Shown here piece by piece: positions 42,359 to 53,054 of a DNA stretch of 64,000 nt. Origin of the DNA: Pseudomonas viridiflava. GTDB taxonomy: Bacteria; Pseudomonadota; Gammaproteobacteria; Pseudomonadales; Pseudomonadaceae. Within the stretch, counting starts at the first letter, position 1. Each line of letters opens with the position of its first letter. Under the pieces are notes generated by a model that saw nothing but the letters and a program-made list of their open reading frames with translations, did not search any database and was not told the origin of the DNA. The translations under genes were made by a program, and so were the position numbers. The stretch lies in NCBI RefSeq assembly GCF_900590885.1, contig NZ_UUON01000019.1:79784-143783 (forward strand). The letters are read 5' to 3'.

Positions 42359-43226
42359 GCTGCTCGGCCTTCAACTGTTCGCGAAATGCCTTGGGCGAGA
42401 ACCCGACCCGTCGGCGAAACAGCCGGGAGAAGTTGGTCGGGTCGGAAAAGCCCAATACCTCCGACATTTCATTGATGGTCATCCTGGTGTAGGTCAGCAG
42501 GCGCTTGGCTTCCAGCAACTGGCGGTCATGCATGATCTGCAACGCCGGCTGCCCACCCAACTCCCGACATGTGCCGTTGAGGTGTGAGACCGAGATACCC
42601 AGCTTGTGGGCCAGGTCCTCAATCTTCGGGTGTTCACGGTAATGCTGCTCGACCAACTGGGTGAAGCGCCGGAAATACTCGCGGCCCCTTGGTGCCCGTG
42701 GGTGGCGACGCTGGATCGCCTGGCGGCTGATCCACACCAGCAATACGCTGACCAGCGCGTGCATCATCATGTCGCGGGCCGGTTGCTCATCGGCGTATTC
42801 GTCTTGCAGGCGGGCGAACAGGCTGTTGAGGTAGTCGCGGTCCTTGCCCGCCGGGTAGCTGCCAAGCGCTTGCAGCCCGTCCACCGTCGCACCCAGTTGG
42901 GTTTGCAGATGGCTGACCAGCGGTGCCGCCAACGTCACCACATAACCTTCGACATCTTCCGGGAAACGAAACCCGTGCACGCACAGCGGCGGCAGTACCT
43001 GCAGGGTTGCTTCGCTGAGTGTGGTGCGCTGGCCTTCGATTTCCAGCTGCGCCTGGCCTTTGTGCACGTACAGCAACTGACACAGATCCGCGTGCCGGTG
43101 GGGCTGGATTTCCCACTGGTATTCCCGACTGCGCCGGGAAATGGTTTCACAGTGCAACAAATCGGGTGTCGGCCATTGCTGGCTTTCCCCGTACAGCTTG
43201 AAGACCGGAATCGCGTTTTTGGTCAT
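42351..43226 (-). CDS. pobR: AraC-family regulator of 4-hydroxybenzoate use, PobR-like
   Basis: 291 residues. N-terminal cupin-like sensor (IQPHRHADLCQLLYVHKGQAQLEIEG) and a C-terminal double helix-turn-helix (KIEDLAHKLGISVSHLNGTCRELGGQPALQIMHDRQLLEAKRLLTYTRMTINEMSEVLGFSDPTNFSRLFRRRVGFSPKAFR). It is divergent from pobA, the usual arrangement for the AraC-type PobR of pseudomonads, and should activate pobA in response to 4-hydroxybenzoate. Confidence 0.92.
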   Translation of the reverse strand: MTKNAIPVFKLYGESQQWPTPDLLHCETISRRSREYQWEIQPHRHADLCQLLYVHKGQAQLEIEGQRTTLSEATLQVLPPLCVHGFRFPEDVEGYVVTLAAPLVSHLQTQLGATVDGLQALGSYPAGKDRDYLNSLFARLQDEYADEQPARDMMMHALVSVLLVWISRQAIQRRHPRAPRGREYFRRFTQLVEQHYREHPKIEDLAHKLGISVSHLNGTCRELGGQPALQIMHDRQLLEAKRLLTYTRMTINEMSEVLGFSDPTNFSRLFRRRVGFSPKAFREQLKAEQPT

Positions 43227-43331
43227 GGTTTCAATCCGATACTCAGGAGAGTGGTGCGGTAATCGCCCGCATTGGCAAAAAGCGCAGGCTTTGGCGCAGT
43301 TTTCACCTTCTTATGCCGCGCACTCAAGTGA

Positions 43332-44600
<1,269 letters not shown>

Positions 44601-44666
44601 CCTGCTATCGTATCGAGCATTGCCGTGGGCCGCCTTTTCCCACGGGCCCTGCTCGAAGGTTCTGCC

Positions 44667-46184
44667 GTGACTCAGCTCAATCAACCCGCACCGCCGCTGC
44701 CGGCGGTGCGCAGTATCCTCGCCGCGTTGATGCTGGCGATTTTCCTCGGCGCCCTGGACCAGACCATTGTCGCCGTCTCCATGCCCGCCATCTCCGCGCA
44801 ATTCCACGACGTGAACCTGCTGGCCTGGGTCATCTCCGGCTATATGGTGGCGATGACGGTCGCGGTGCCGATCTACGGCAAGCTTGGCGACCTGTATGGG
44901 CGCCGGCCGATGATGCTGATCGGCATGGGCCTGTTCACGGTGGCGTCGCTGTTCTGCGGCATGGCCCAGAGCATGGAGCAACTGGTGCTGGCGCGGGTGC
45001 TGCAGGGCATCGGCGCCGGGGGGATGATCTCGGTGAGCCAGGCGATCATCGGCGACATCATCCCGCCCCGCGAGCGCGGGCGTTACCAGGGCTATTTCAG
45101 CGGCATGTACGCGGTGGCCAGCGTGGCCGGGCCGGTGTTGGGCGGGTTCATGACCGAGTACCTGTCGTGGCGCTGGGTGTTCCTGATCAACCTGCCCTTG
45201 GGCGCCGGCGCCTGGTACGTGGCCCACCGCACCCTGGTGGGGCTGCCGGTGCCGCAGCGCAAGCCGGTCATCGACTACTTCGGTACGGTGCTGATGATCA
45301 TCGGCCTGACCGCCTTGCTGCTGGGCATCACTGAAATCGGCCAGGGCCATCATTGGCGTGATGATGAAGTGCTGGGCTTGCTGGCCTGCGCGCTGGTGGC
45401 CCTGACCCTGTTTGTGTGGCACGAACGCCGCGCGCGGGAGCCCTTGCTGCCGATGCACCTGTTCGCCAACCGCAGCGCGGTGTTGTGCTGGTGCACGGTA
45501 TTTTTCACCAGCTTCCAGGCGATTTCCCTGACGGTGCTGATGCCACTGCGCTTTCAGACCGTAACCGGCGGCGGCGCCGACAGCGCGGCCTTGCACTTGC
45601 TGCCCCTGGCGATGGGCCTGCCCATCGGCGCGTATTCGGCCGGGCGCATGACCTCGGTGACCGGGCGCTATAAACCGATGATTCTGTCCGGCGCGTTACT
45701 GAGCCCGTTGGCGATCTTCGGCATGGCCTTCAGCGCGCCCCAGGATGTATTGCTGACTGGTGTGTTTATGTTGTTGTGCGGGATCGCCGGCGGCATGCAA
45801 TTTCCTACTTCGCTGGTGGGCGCGCAGAACTCGGTGGAACAACGCGACATCGGCGTGGCCACCAGCACCACCAACCTGTTCCGTTCCCTCGGCGGCGCGG
45901 TGGGGGTGGCGTGCATGTCGGCGTTGCTACTGGCGCTGTTGCAGGACTCCAGCTTCGCCCACCTGGCCAGCGGCGCACTGGGGGGCGAGGGCAGTTCCGG
46001 CAACGTGCTGCTCGACGGCCTCAACGCCGCCCCCGGCCCGGCGCAGGATGCCCTGCGTGGTGAGTTGGGCGTGACGTTCCGGCACTTGCTGATGGTCAGC
46101 GCGGCGGTGGCGCTGCTGGGGTTGGCGGCGGCGATTGCGATGCCCAATCGAGTGCTGCGCGGTCGTGAAGACAAGGCCAACTAA
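44667..46184 (+). CDS. DHA2-family MFS drug/proton antiporter
   Basis: I choose GTG 44667 with GAAGG upstream (505 residues); an ATG at 44625 would add 14. About 14 membrane segments, with the DHA2 patterns LGALDQTIVAVSMPAISAQF, KLGDLYGRRPMMLIG and RVLQGIGAGGMISVSQAIIGDIIPPRERGRYQG, plus SWRWVFLINLPLG. It probably exports toxic compounds. It is 66 bp downstream of pobA on the same strand, so export of aromatic acids is possible but not shown. Confidence 0.9.
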   Translation: MTQLNQPAPPLPAVRSILAALMLAIFLGALDQTIVAVSMPAISAQFHDVNLLAWVISGYMVAMTVAVPIYGKLGDLYGRRPMMLIGMGLFTVASLFCGMAQSMEQLVLARVLQGIGAGGMISVSQAIIGDIIPPRERGRYQGYFSGMYAVASVAGPVLGGFMTEYLSWRWVFLINLPLGAGAWYVAHRTLVGLPVPQRKPVIDYFGTVLMIIGLTALLLGITEIGQGHHWRDDEVLGLLACALVALTLFVWHERRAREPLLPMHLFANRSAVLCWCTVFFTSFQAISLTVLMPLRFQTVTGGGADSAALHLLPLAMGLPIGAYSAGRMTSVTGRYKPMILSGALLSPLAIFGMAFSAPQDVLLTGVFMLLCGIAGGMQFPTSLVGAQNSVEQRDIGVATSTTNLFRSLGGAVGVACMSALLLALLQDSSFAHLASGALGGEGSSGNVLLDGLNAAPGPAQDALRGELGVTFRHLLMVSAAVALLGLAAAIAMPNRVLRGREDKAN

Positions 46185-46204
46185 CTGACAAGATAGAGAT
46201 CAAA

Positions 46205-46295
46205 ATGTGGGAGGGGGCTTGCCCCCGATAGCACCGTGTCAGTTAGCACATCTGTAGCTGATACACCGCCATCGGGGGCAAGCCCCCTCCCACAT
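46205..46295. repeat. REP pair (REPIN), GTGGGAGGGGGCTTGC type
   Basis: Outer arms TGTGGGAGGGGGCTTGC and GCAAGCCCCCTCCCACA enclose inner arms CCGTGTCAGTTAGC and GCTGATACACCG. It sits between convergent genes. Confidence 0.92.
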
Positions 46296-46318
46296 CGATT
46301 GCATTTCAAATCAAACGA

Positions 46319-47158
46319 TCAGGGGCTGTAGTAACCGACCGCCACCATGAAGTGCCCGACCTTGCGCACATAGGCATGCTTGTTCTCAACCTTGTCGGTC
46401 ACCGGGTTTTTCCAGCGGTATTTGTACTCACCCTGGTCCTGCTCGGCCATCAGCTTGAGGATCGGCTCGCCCACCGGTTTGCCGTCAGGGTCCTTGATCT
46501 TGCTGAAGTCGGTGTTGATCAGCCGCAGGTTGGTGCCGTGGGCCACGTAGCGTTGGGTGTCGAGGTCCACCACAAACACATACAGGTCATCCTGCAGGAA
46601 GCCGCCCTGCAATGAGTTGATGGCCTTGAGCGTGCCGGCCTCATCCTTGACCAGCGCGTTCGCCGCCTTGTTGCGCAGCGCCCGGGCCTGTTCCGGCGTG
46701 GCGCGGGGCAGGTAGTAACCCACCGCCAGGATGCGCTCGCCCACGCGCTGGTAAAACACGTGCTTGCGCTCGACCTTGCCGTCGTTCCAGTTCTGCCAGC
46801 GATACTCGGCCTGTTGGATGCCCTGGCCTTCCGGCACGTCGAGCGCGGCCTTGAACGATTGGCGCAAATCCGGCCCGAGTACTTCATTCACGTCGCGGCC
46901 GATCAGCGCGGAGGAGGGGCCGCCGCTGGCCAGCAGCACACCTTGGGTGTCGACCACGAACACATAGCGGTCGTGGTCGATAAAGTCGCCCTGGCGGCTG
47001 AACGCGGCGAACGCCTTGTCGCCATTGCTCTGGTAGTAAGCCAGGGCTTTTTCCAGCAAGGCCTTGGCCGCCTCGGCGTCCTTGTCCTCGGTTGTGGCGG
47101 CGTGCACCTGGCTGAAACACAACAGCAGCAGCCAGGAGATGCGCAGCAGTCCCTTCAT
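46319..47158 (-). CDS. Soluble periplasmic protein with two Cache domains
   Basis: Start at 47158, giving 279 residues with signal peptide MKGLLRISWLLLLCFSQVHA. Two similar segments follow: DRYVFVVDTQGVLLASGGPSSALIGRDVNEV...VGERILAVGYYLPR and DLYVFVVDLDTQRYVAHGTNLRLINTDFSKIKD...VGHFMVAVGYYSP, each a Cache domain. Cache domains bind small ligands in sensors, yet no kinase, MCP or cyclase part is attached. It lies 50 bp downstream of the PheC-like gene in the same direction. Confidence 0.85.
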   Translation of the reverse strand: MKGLLRISWLLLLCFSQVHAATTEDKDAEAAKALLEKALAYYQSNGDKAFAAFSRQGDFIDHDRYVFVVDTQGVLLASGGPSSALIGRDVNEVLGPDLRQSFKAALDVPEGQGIQQAEYRWQNWNDGKVERKHVFYQRVGERILAVGYYLPRATPEQARALRNKAANALVKDEAGTLKAINSLQGGFLQDDLYVFVVDLDTQRYVAHGTNLRLINTDFSKIKDPDGKPVGEPILKLMAEQDQGEYKYRWKNPVTDKVENKHAYVRKVGHFMVAVGYYSP

Positions 47159-47208
47159 GGTCCGTCCCTCGTTCTTATAGGTGTGACAACAGCGTAGACG
47201 GCCCCGGC

Positions 47209-47982
47209 TCAGGGCGCTGCCAACCATTGGTTGACGATGCCGTCGTACACCCCGGTGGCCACACTCAGGTGCAGCCATTGGTCGACGTAGCTTTTCCACG
47301 CCACGTCATCGCGGGGCAGCAGGAAGGCCTTTTGGCTGTACTGCATCTGCCGGTCCGGGTTCACCGCGCACAGCCCGGGCTTGAGCTTTTGCTGGTAACG
47401 CGCCTCGCTGGCATCGGTGATCATCACATCGGCCTTGCCCGCCAGCAGTTCGTCGAAGATGGTCACGTTGTCATGCAGGCGGATCTGCGCCTGGCCCAGG
47501 TGAGCGCGGGCAAACACCTCGTTGGTGCCGCCGGCCGGTTCGATCACGCGTACCTGGGGCTGGTTGATCTGCTCGACGCTCTGGTAGCGCTGCACATCGG
47601 CGCAGCGCACCAGCGGGATCTTGCCGTCCACCCCGAGGGCCTGGCTGAAGAAGGCTTTTTTCTGGCGCTCCAGAGACACCGAAATACCCCCCACGGCAAC
47701 GTCGCAACGCTGGGCGAGGAAGTCCGGCATCAGGGTTTTCCAGGTCGTGGGCACCCAGGTGATTTTGGCGTTGAGGCTCTTGGCCAGGGACTCGGCCATG
47801 GCGATGTCGATGCCTTCATAGCTGCCGTCGGCGCGCAGCGAGGTGTAGGGCTTGTAGTCGCCGGTAGTGCAGACGGTGAGCGTGCCACGGGCAAGCACCT
47901 CGTCAAGGCGTGAGGGGGCGGTATCGGCCAGGGCAGAGGTGGCCAGGCTCGCCAGTACGCACAGGGTTATTGTTGTTTTCAT
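47209..47982 (-). CDS. Periplasmic cyclohexadienyl dehydratase-like protein (PheC-like)
   Basis: 257 residues from ATG 47982 (AAGGA upstream), with a signal peptide (MKTTITLCVLASLATSALA). It belongs to the amino-acid binding-protein fold, but the sequence follows P. aeruginosa PheC: TGDYKPYTSLRADGSYEGIDIAMAESLAKSL, GGISVSLERQKKAFFS, EPAGGTNEVFARAHL, HDNVTIFDELLAGKADVMITDASEARYQ and CAVNPDRQMQYSQKAFLLPRDD. So it is more likely a prephenate/arogenate dehydratase than a transporter component, and no permease is nearby. A pure solute-binding role is not excluded. Confidence 0.8.
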   Translation of the reverse strand: MKTTITLCVLASLATSALADTAPSRLDEVLARGTLTVCTTGDYKPYTSLRADGSYEGIDIAMAESLAKSLNAKITWVPTTWKTLMPDFLAQRCDVAVGGISVSLERQKKAFFSQALGVDGKIPLVRCADVQRYQSVEQINQPQVRVIEPAGGTNEVFARAHLGQAQIRLHDNVTIFDELLAGKADVMITDASEARYQQKLKPGLCAVNPDRQMQYSQKAFLLPRDDVAWKSYVDQWLHLSVATGVYDGIVNQWLAAP

Positions 47983-48348
47983 GCGGTCGAGTCCTTGGAG
48001 CATGTCGGGGCGGCCATTATTTCCAGCGTGGGGCAGGGTGGCAAGGCGGCGTGAATGTTTAGTCAAACCGCAACCAAACTCCGTCAACCCTGAATTTAAT
48101 CGCCTATCCAGGCGTGTGAGGCTGCCGGGTACCTACTTTATTGTGAACCCCGCATGGACGGCTCCCCCGATACACATCCCGCGCTGCTGCCGTCCGCGCT
48201 GGCCTTTTGGGCCCTGTTTCACTGTCGACACGCACGCCCACCAGATACTTGTCTCTTACGTTGATCTACCCCAGGGATGACGCACGCCTGTGCGCATCTG
48301 CCCGGCGGCGCCTGCGCGCCTGCCTGACGCACACGTATGAGAAAGCCC
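47983..48348. other. 366-bp gap between the PheC-like and glutamine-synthetase-like genes
   Basis: No supported gene; a 36-codon frame at 48154-48264 lacks a ribosome site. The region should hold promoters for the two divergent genes. No clear operator was found by eye. Confidence 0.5.
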
Positions 48349-49719
48349 ATGAGTGTTTTTGCCAGCCTGCACGAAGCCCAATCCTTCCTTGAGCAACACC
48401 CGGACATCGAGATGTTCGAGCTGTTTATCCTCGACAACAACGGTGTGCCGCGCGGCAAGTTGCTGCACCGCGATGAACTGCTGGCGGTGTACGCCAGCGG
48501 CCGGCCGTTGCCGAGCACCATCCTTGGCCTGACCATCAATGGCGATGACGTGGAAAACTCCGGGCTGGTGTGGGAGGTGGGCGATATCGACTGCCGCGCC
48601 TATCCGATCAGCGGCAGTTTGCAGCGCATGCCGTGGCGGTTGATCCCGACTGCCGCCGTGCAGGTCAGCATGCACCCCACCGAAGGCCTGCCCGCCACCG
48701 TGGCCGACCCCCGGCACTTGCTGGCCAAGGTGATCGAAGGGCTCAAGGCCGATGGTTATTACCCGGTGATGGCGGCGGAGCTGGAGTTTTACTTGCTCGA
48801 CCAGAAACCCGACGGCAACGGCCGCCCGCAACCGGCGCGGGATGTGGACGGCGGGCGCCCGCGCTCGACCCAGGTGTATGGCCTGCGCGAGCTGGAGCAG
48901 ATCGAGCCGTTCCTCGCAGACTTGTACAGCGCGTGCAAACTGCAAGGCATTCCGGCGCGCACGGCGATTTCCGAATACGCCCCGGGCCAGGTCGAAATCA
49001 CCCTGGAGCATCGCGCCGACGCCTTGCAGGCGATGGACGAAGCGGTGCGCTACAAGCGCCTGGTCAAGGGCGTGGCGCACAAGCACGGGATGAGCGCCTG
49101 TTTCATGGCCAAGCCGTTCGACGACCTGGCGGGCACCGGCATGCATATGCACGTGAGCCTGGCGGACGCCGAGGGCCATAACCTGTTTGCCAGCGAAGCC
49201 GCCGACGGTACGCCGCTGTTGCGCCAGGCGGTGGGCGGCATGCTCAGCACCTTGCTCGATTCGTTGCTGATGTTCTGCCCCAACGCCAACTCCTACCGGC
49301 GTTTCCAGACCAACAGTTATGCGCCGCTGGCCGCCACCTGGGGCGTCGACAACCGCACCGTCAGCCTGCGCGTGCCCGGCGGCCCGGCCAACTCGCGGCA
49401 TATCGAACACCGCATCTGCGGTGCCGACGCCAACCCCTACCTGGCGGCGGCGGCGATTCTAGCCGGCATCCACCGCGGCATCCGTGAGCAACGCGATCCC
49501 GGCGCGCCGGTAGAAGGCAACGGGTACGCCCAGGCCAAGGAATTGCTGCCCACCGACTGGCTCACCACCCTGCGCGCGCTGGAAGGTTCGAGTTGGGCGC
49601 GGGAGGCATTCGGCAGTGAATTCCTCGGTGTGTACCTGGCGGTGAAGCGCGCGGAGTACCGCCAGTTCATGGGCGAGGTGGGTGAGCAGGATTGGCGCTG
49701 GTACTTGCATCAGGCGTGA
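48349..49719 (+). CDS. Glutamine synthetase family protein, probable gamma-glutamylpolyamine synthetase
   Basis: 456 residues from the ATG at 48349 (another ATG lies four codons upstream). The beta-grasp part starts FELFILDNNGVPRGKLLHRDELL; the catalytic domain has AAELEFYLLDQ, TAISEYAPGQVEITLEHR, GTGMHMHVSLADAEG, RRFQTNSYAPLAATWGVDNRTVSLRVP and HIEHRICGADANPYLA. The RGKLLHRDEL and AELEF patterns are those of PuuA/SpuB-type enzymes rather than nitrogen-assimilating GlnA. It would glutamylate putrescine or another amine with ATP. No other puu/spu gene is adjacent. Confidence 0.88.
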   Translation: MSVFASLHEAQSFLEQHPDIEMFELFILDNNGVPRGKLLHRDELLAVYASGRPLPSTILGLTINGDDVENSGLVWEVGDIDCRAYPISGSLQRMPWRLIPTAAVQVSMHPTEGLPATVADPRHLLAKVIEGLKADGYYPVMAAELEFYLLDQKPDGNGRPQPARDVDGGRPRSTQVYGLRELEQIEPFLADLYSACKLQGIPARTAISEYAPGQVEITLEHRADALQAMDEAVRYKRLVKGVAHKHGMSACFMAKPFDDLAGTGMHMHVSLADAEGHNLFASEAADGTPLLRQAVGGMLSTLLDSLLMFCPNANSYRRFQTNSYAPLAATWGVDNRTVSLRVPGGPANSRHIEHRICGADANPYLAAAAILAGIHRGIREQRDPGAPVEGNGYAQAKELLPTDWLTTLRALEGSSWAREAFGSEFLGVYLAVKRAEYRQFMGEVGEQDWRWYLHQA

Positions 49720-49804
49720 GTTGAGTGGGGGAGCTTTCGACCTTTTTTTCACGTTGCAGTGGTTAAGCTGCCAATCATGGTCGTTTAACCCCTATGAGCC
49801 TGCG

Positions 49805-50404
49805 ATGTCGCCACAGAATCCCTCAACCATCGAGATCGAATACGCCGAGCGCTGTGACCGCGAGCACGCCAGGGTCTGCGGCGACACGCGCCCGCCCGGT
49901 TTGCGGCGGCGCCTGGCGTCGTGGCGCGACGAATGGTTGGTGCGCCAGGCGCTGAAAGTCGCCGGTGAACCGGGGTTGCTGCTGGACCTGGCGTGCGGCT
50001 CGGGGCGCTTCTGGCCGGTGTTGGCCGAGCACGTCAACCGCGTGATCCTGGCCTCGGACAACTCCCAGGCTATGCTCGACCACGCCCTGACCCACCACCC
50101 GGCGCCGTTGCTCAAGCGGGTCAAGACGTTCCAGGGCTCGGCGTTTTCCATCGGCTTGTCGGCCAATGCGGTGGATTGCATCTTCTGCCTGGAATTGTTT
50201 CGCCATGTGCCCAGCAGCGAAGGGCGCCTGGCGTTGCTACGCGAGTTCCACCGGGTCAGCCGCGACACGGTGATCGTGTCGGTGCCTTCGCGTACGCCAG
50301 TAGAGGCCGAGTTCCGCCAGGCGGGCTTCAAAATCCTGCATCATCAGGAATTCATGCCGGGCTCGAGCCTGTGGCGGGTCTACGTTCTGCGTAAGAGAGG
50401 ATAA
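49805..50404 (+). CDS. Class I SAM-dependent methyltransferase
   Basis: 199 residues from ATG 49805. The SAM motif is LLLDLACGSGRFWPVLAEH, followed by VILASDNSQAMLDHAL, NAVDCIFCLELFRHVPSSEGRLALLREFHRV. The N-terminus (IEIEYAERCDREHARVCGDTRPPGLRRRLASWRDEWLVRQAL) has no known role. Substrate unknown. It is a lone gene upstream of rnd. Confidence 0.82.
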   Translation: MSPQNPSTIEIEYAERCDREHARVCGDTRPPGLRRRLASWRDEWLVRQALKVAGEPGLLLDLACGSGRFWPVLAEHVNRVILASDNSQAMLDHALTHHPAPLLKRVKTFQGSAFSIGLSANAVDCIFCLELFRHVPSSEGRLALLREFHRVSRDTVIVSVPSRTPVEAEFRQAGFKILHHQEFMPGSSLWRVYVLRKRG

Positions 50405-50493
50405 GTCCCAGCTGTCGGACTATTCTTCATCTTCTGTCTGAGTTTTCATGGTTGCCTGTGCACTGCGGATGCTCGCAAGTCCCTTTCGCGATA

Positions 50494-50506
50494 TATACTG
50501 CGCGCC
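50494..50506 (+). promoter_or_regulatory. Candidate -10 and discriminator for rnd
   Basis: TATACT at 50494-50499 followed directly by GCGCGCC (50500-50506), 21 bp before the rnd start. The upstream CTTTCGCGATA (50483-50493) is shared with the tRNA-Ser promoter. Confidence 0.45.
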
Positions 50507-50526
50507 ATTCTTCAAGGGAGAGCCGT

Positions 50527-51660
50527 GTGGCCATCGATATTCACTGGATCTGCGACAACGATAGCCTCGGCCAGCACTGCGCCGAATGGCAGCAGTTGCC
50601 ATTCGTCGCCCTCGACACCGAATTCATGCGGGTCGACACCTTTTATCCCATTGCCGGGCTGATCCAGATCGGTGACGGCGTGCGCGCTTACCTGATCGAC
50701 CCCCTGACCATCGACAACTGGCAACCTTTGGCCGCCCTGCTGGAAAATCCGGCGGTGATCAAGGTGGTACACGCCTGCAGCGAAGACCTGGAAGTGTTGC
50801 TGCGTTTGACCGGCAGCCTGCCGGTGCCGCTGTTCGACACCCAATTGGCTGCCGCCTACCTGAACCTCGGGTTCTCCATGGGCTATTCGCGCCTGGTGCA
50901 GGCTGTGCTGGATATCGAGCTGCCCAAGGGCGAAACCCGCTCCGACTGGCTGCAGCGCCCGTTGTCCGAGACCCAGGTGAGCTACGCCGCCGAAGATGCC
51001 GTGCACTTGGCCGAAGTCTACATTCGCCTGCGCCCGAAGCTTTCGGACGACAAGTACGCCTGGGTGCTGGAAGACGGCGCCGAACTGGTGGCCAACCTGC
51101 GCCGCGAAGTCGACCCCTACGAGGTGTACCGCGACGCCAAGCTGGCGTGGAAACTCTCGCGTGCCCAGCTCGCCGTCCTGCGTGAGCTGTGCGCCTGGCG
51201 CGAGCAGCAGGCGCGTGCCCGTGACCTGCCGCGCAACCGCATCATTCGCGAACACTCGTTGTGGCCGTTGGCCAAATCCCAGCCGGACAACCTCGCGGCC
51301 CTGGGCAAGATCGAAGACATGCACCCGCGCACCGTGCGTCAGGATGGCCAGTTCCTGCTGGACCTGATCAAACGTGCCGGCAGCGTGCCCATGGACCAAT
51401 GGCCGCCTGCCGTGGCAGAACCGTTGCCGGTAGACGCCGCCACGCTGATCAAGCAGCTGCGCGCCCTGGGCCAGGCCGAAGCCGAGCGCCTCGACATGGC
51501 ACCGGAACTGATGCTGCGCAAGAAAACCCTCGAAGCCCTGGTCAAAAGTGGCTACCCCGATGGGCCTTATAAATTGCCAGACTCGCTGCGTGGCTGGCGC
51601 CGCGAGTTGATGGGCCAGGCGCTGCTCGACAGCCTGGCCACTGCCGGAGAACAGCCTTGA
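50527..51660 (+). CDS. rnd: Ribonuclease D
   Basis: 377 residues from GTG 50527, with GGGAGAG upstream. The exonuclease motifs are [14 protein letters not shown] (DxE), [16 protein letters not shown] and [14 protein letters not shown] (YxxxD). An HRDC domain follows at about 210-290 ([44 protein letters not shown]). RNase D trims the 3' ends of tRNA and other stable RNAs. Its stop overlaps the ycgL start; the rnd-ycgL pair is conserved in pseudomonads. Confidence 0.97.
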   Translation: MAIDIHWICDNDSLGQHCAEWQQLPFVALDTEFMRVDTFYPIAGLIQIGDGVRAYLIDPLTIDNWQPLAALLENPAVIKVVHACSEDLEVLLRLTGSLPVPLFDTQLAAAYLNLGFSMGYSRLVQAVLDIELPKGETRSDWLQRPLSETQVSYAAEDAVHLAEVYIRLRPKLSDDKYAWVLEDGAELVANLRREVDPYEVYRDAKLAWKLSRAQLAVLRELCAWREQQARARDLPRNRIIREHSLWPLAKSQPDNLAALGKIEDMHPRTVRQDGQFLLDLIKRAGSVPMDQWPPAVAEPLPVDAATLIKQLRALGQAEAERLDMAPELMLRKKTLEALVKSGYPDGPYKLPDSLRGWRRELMGQALLDSLATAGEQP

Positions 51661-51950
51661 AACGTATCTGCTCCATCTACCGCAGCCTGAAAAAAGACGG
51701 CATGTACCTCTACGTGCTCAAGAGCGATGCCCTGGAACGCGTGCCGGAACCGTTGATGGCAGCGTTCGGCAAGGCCCATCTGGCGTTCGAGATGATCCTG
51801 ACGCCGGAGCGCAAGCTGTCGCGCGAAGACATCACGGTGGTCCTGGAAAACCTCGACAAGCAGGGCTACCACCTGCAAATGCCGCCGGCCGAGGACGAGT
51901 ACATCGAACACTTGCCCGAAGAGCTGCTGCGTCGCAACGACCCGATGTAA
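51657..51950 (+). CDS. ycgL: YcgL-domain protein
   Basis: 97 residues from TTG 51657, overlapping the rnd stop, with GGAG upstream. [77 protein letters not shown] is the YcgL pattern. The structure of the family is known but its function is not; the coupling to rnd hints at RNA metabolism. Confidence 0.92.
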   Translation: MKRICSIYRSLKKDGMYLYVLKSDALERVPEPLMAAFGKAHLAFEMILTPERKLSREDITVVLENLDKQGYHLQMPPAEDEYIEHLPEELLRRNDPM

Positions 51951-52058
51951 TCGGGTCAGTGCCCTGCCTGGGGCACGTGTTTGAATGAAATCGTATTCGT
52001 GGGCGGTGGCCGTAGGGAAGCGGGCGGCCGTCTGCACTGTTTTTGAAAGGTTTGAACC

Positions 52059-52991
52059 ATGCGTGTTCTGATTGCTGAACAGGATCACCCGCTCTACGCC
52101 CAACTGCTCAATGAAGTGGCGCCGGACCTTGAGGTGCTCACCAGCGGTGACTCGGCCGAGCTCTCGCGCCTGGCCGCCGATTGCCCGGTATGGCTGGGCC
52201 AACCGGACCTGCTGGCGACCTTGCTGCGCCAGGGCCATCACCCGCAGTGGTTGCAATCGACCTGGGCCGGCATCACGCCGTTGCTGGCCGAAGGCTTGCC
52301 ACGCGACTATCGCCTGACCCGCGCGGTCGGCATCTATGGCCAGGTCATGGCCGAATTCGTGCTCACCTATATGCTCGGCCATGAGCGCGAAGTGCTCGCG
52401 CGGCTGGTCAGCCAGGTTGAGCGCAAGTGGGACAACCGCACCGGCCAGAGCCTGGCCGGGCGCAAGGTGTTGATCGTCGGCACCGGCGACATCGGCCAGA
52501 GCGTCGCCGAGTTCCTCGTACCCTTTGGCGTCAAGCTGTACGGCATCGCCAGCACCCCGCGCGAGCAGGCACCGTTTCTCGAAGTGGCCGGGCTCGACCA
52601 ACTGGGCCGGCTGGTGGGCGAGGTGGATTATGTGATCAACCTGCTGCCCAACACGCCGAACACCCACGACCTGTACGACGCGGCGCTGTTCAAGCAATTC
52701 AAGCCGAGCGGCTTGTTTATCAACGTCGGGCGCGGTGTGGCGGTGGTCGATGCCGATTTGGTCGAGGCCTTGAAAGAAGGGCACTTGGCCGGCGCGGTGA
52801 TCGACGTGTGCCGCCAGGAACCGCTGCCGCAGCGCCATCCGTTCTGGACTGCCTGGGGCCTGCTGTTGACCGGGCACAGTTCGGCGCCGACGTCGCCATC
52901 GATGATGGTGGAGTTGTTCGTGGAGAACGTACGCGCGTATCAGGCCAAGGAAGCCTTGCGCGGGGAAGTGGATTTCGACCGCGGTTATTGA
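52059..52991 (+). CDS. D-2-hydroxyacid dehydrogenase (GhrA-like)
   Basis: 310 residues. The NAD(P) motif is GRKVLIVGTGDIGQSVAEFLVPFGVKLYGI; the catalytic patterns are LLPNTPNTHDLYDAALFKQFKPSGLFINVGRGVAVVDADLVEAL with Arg, DVCRQEPLPQRHPFW with Glu and LLTGHSSAPT with His. It probably reduces glyoxylate or hydroxypyruvate. The rnd-ycgL-dehydrogenase order matches P. aeruginosa. Confidence 0.92.
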   Translation: MRVLIAEQDHPLYAQLLNEVAPDLEVLTSGDSAELSRLAADCPVWLGQPDLLATLLRQGHHPQWLQSTWAGITPLLAEGLPRDYRLTRAVGIYGQVMAEFVLTYMLGHEREVLARLVSQVERKWDNRTGQSLAGRKVLIVGTGDIGQSVAEFLVPFGVKLYGIASTPREQAPFLEVAGLDQLGRLVGEVDYVINLLPNTPNTHDLYDAALFKQFKPSGLFINVGRGVAVVDADLVEALKEGHLAGAVIDVCRQEPLPQRHPFWTAWGLLLTGHSSAPTSPSMMVELFVENVRAYQAKEALRGEVDFDRGY

Positions 52992-53008
52992 AATAGCGAC
53001 GGACAAAA

Positions 53009-53038
53009 ATGTGGGAGGGGGCTTGCCCCCTCCCACAT
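53009..53038. repeat. Collapsed REP palindrome
   Basis: A 30-bp perfect palindrome, ATGTGGGAGGGGG / CTTG / CCCCCTCCCACAT. It looks like the outer arms of the REPIN with the whole middle removed. It lies between convergent genes. Confidence 0.88.
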
Positions 53039-53054
53039 TGGATCTGTTTAGGGC

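Noticed and set aside
48154..48264. 36-codon frame in the gap before the glutamine-synthetase-like gene
   Set aside because: No ribosome site and no feature beyond openness.
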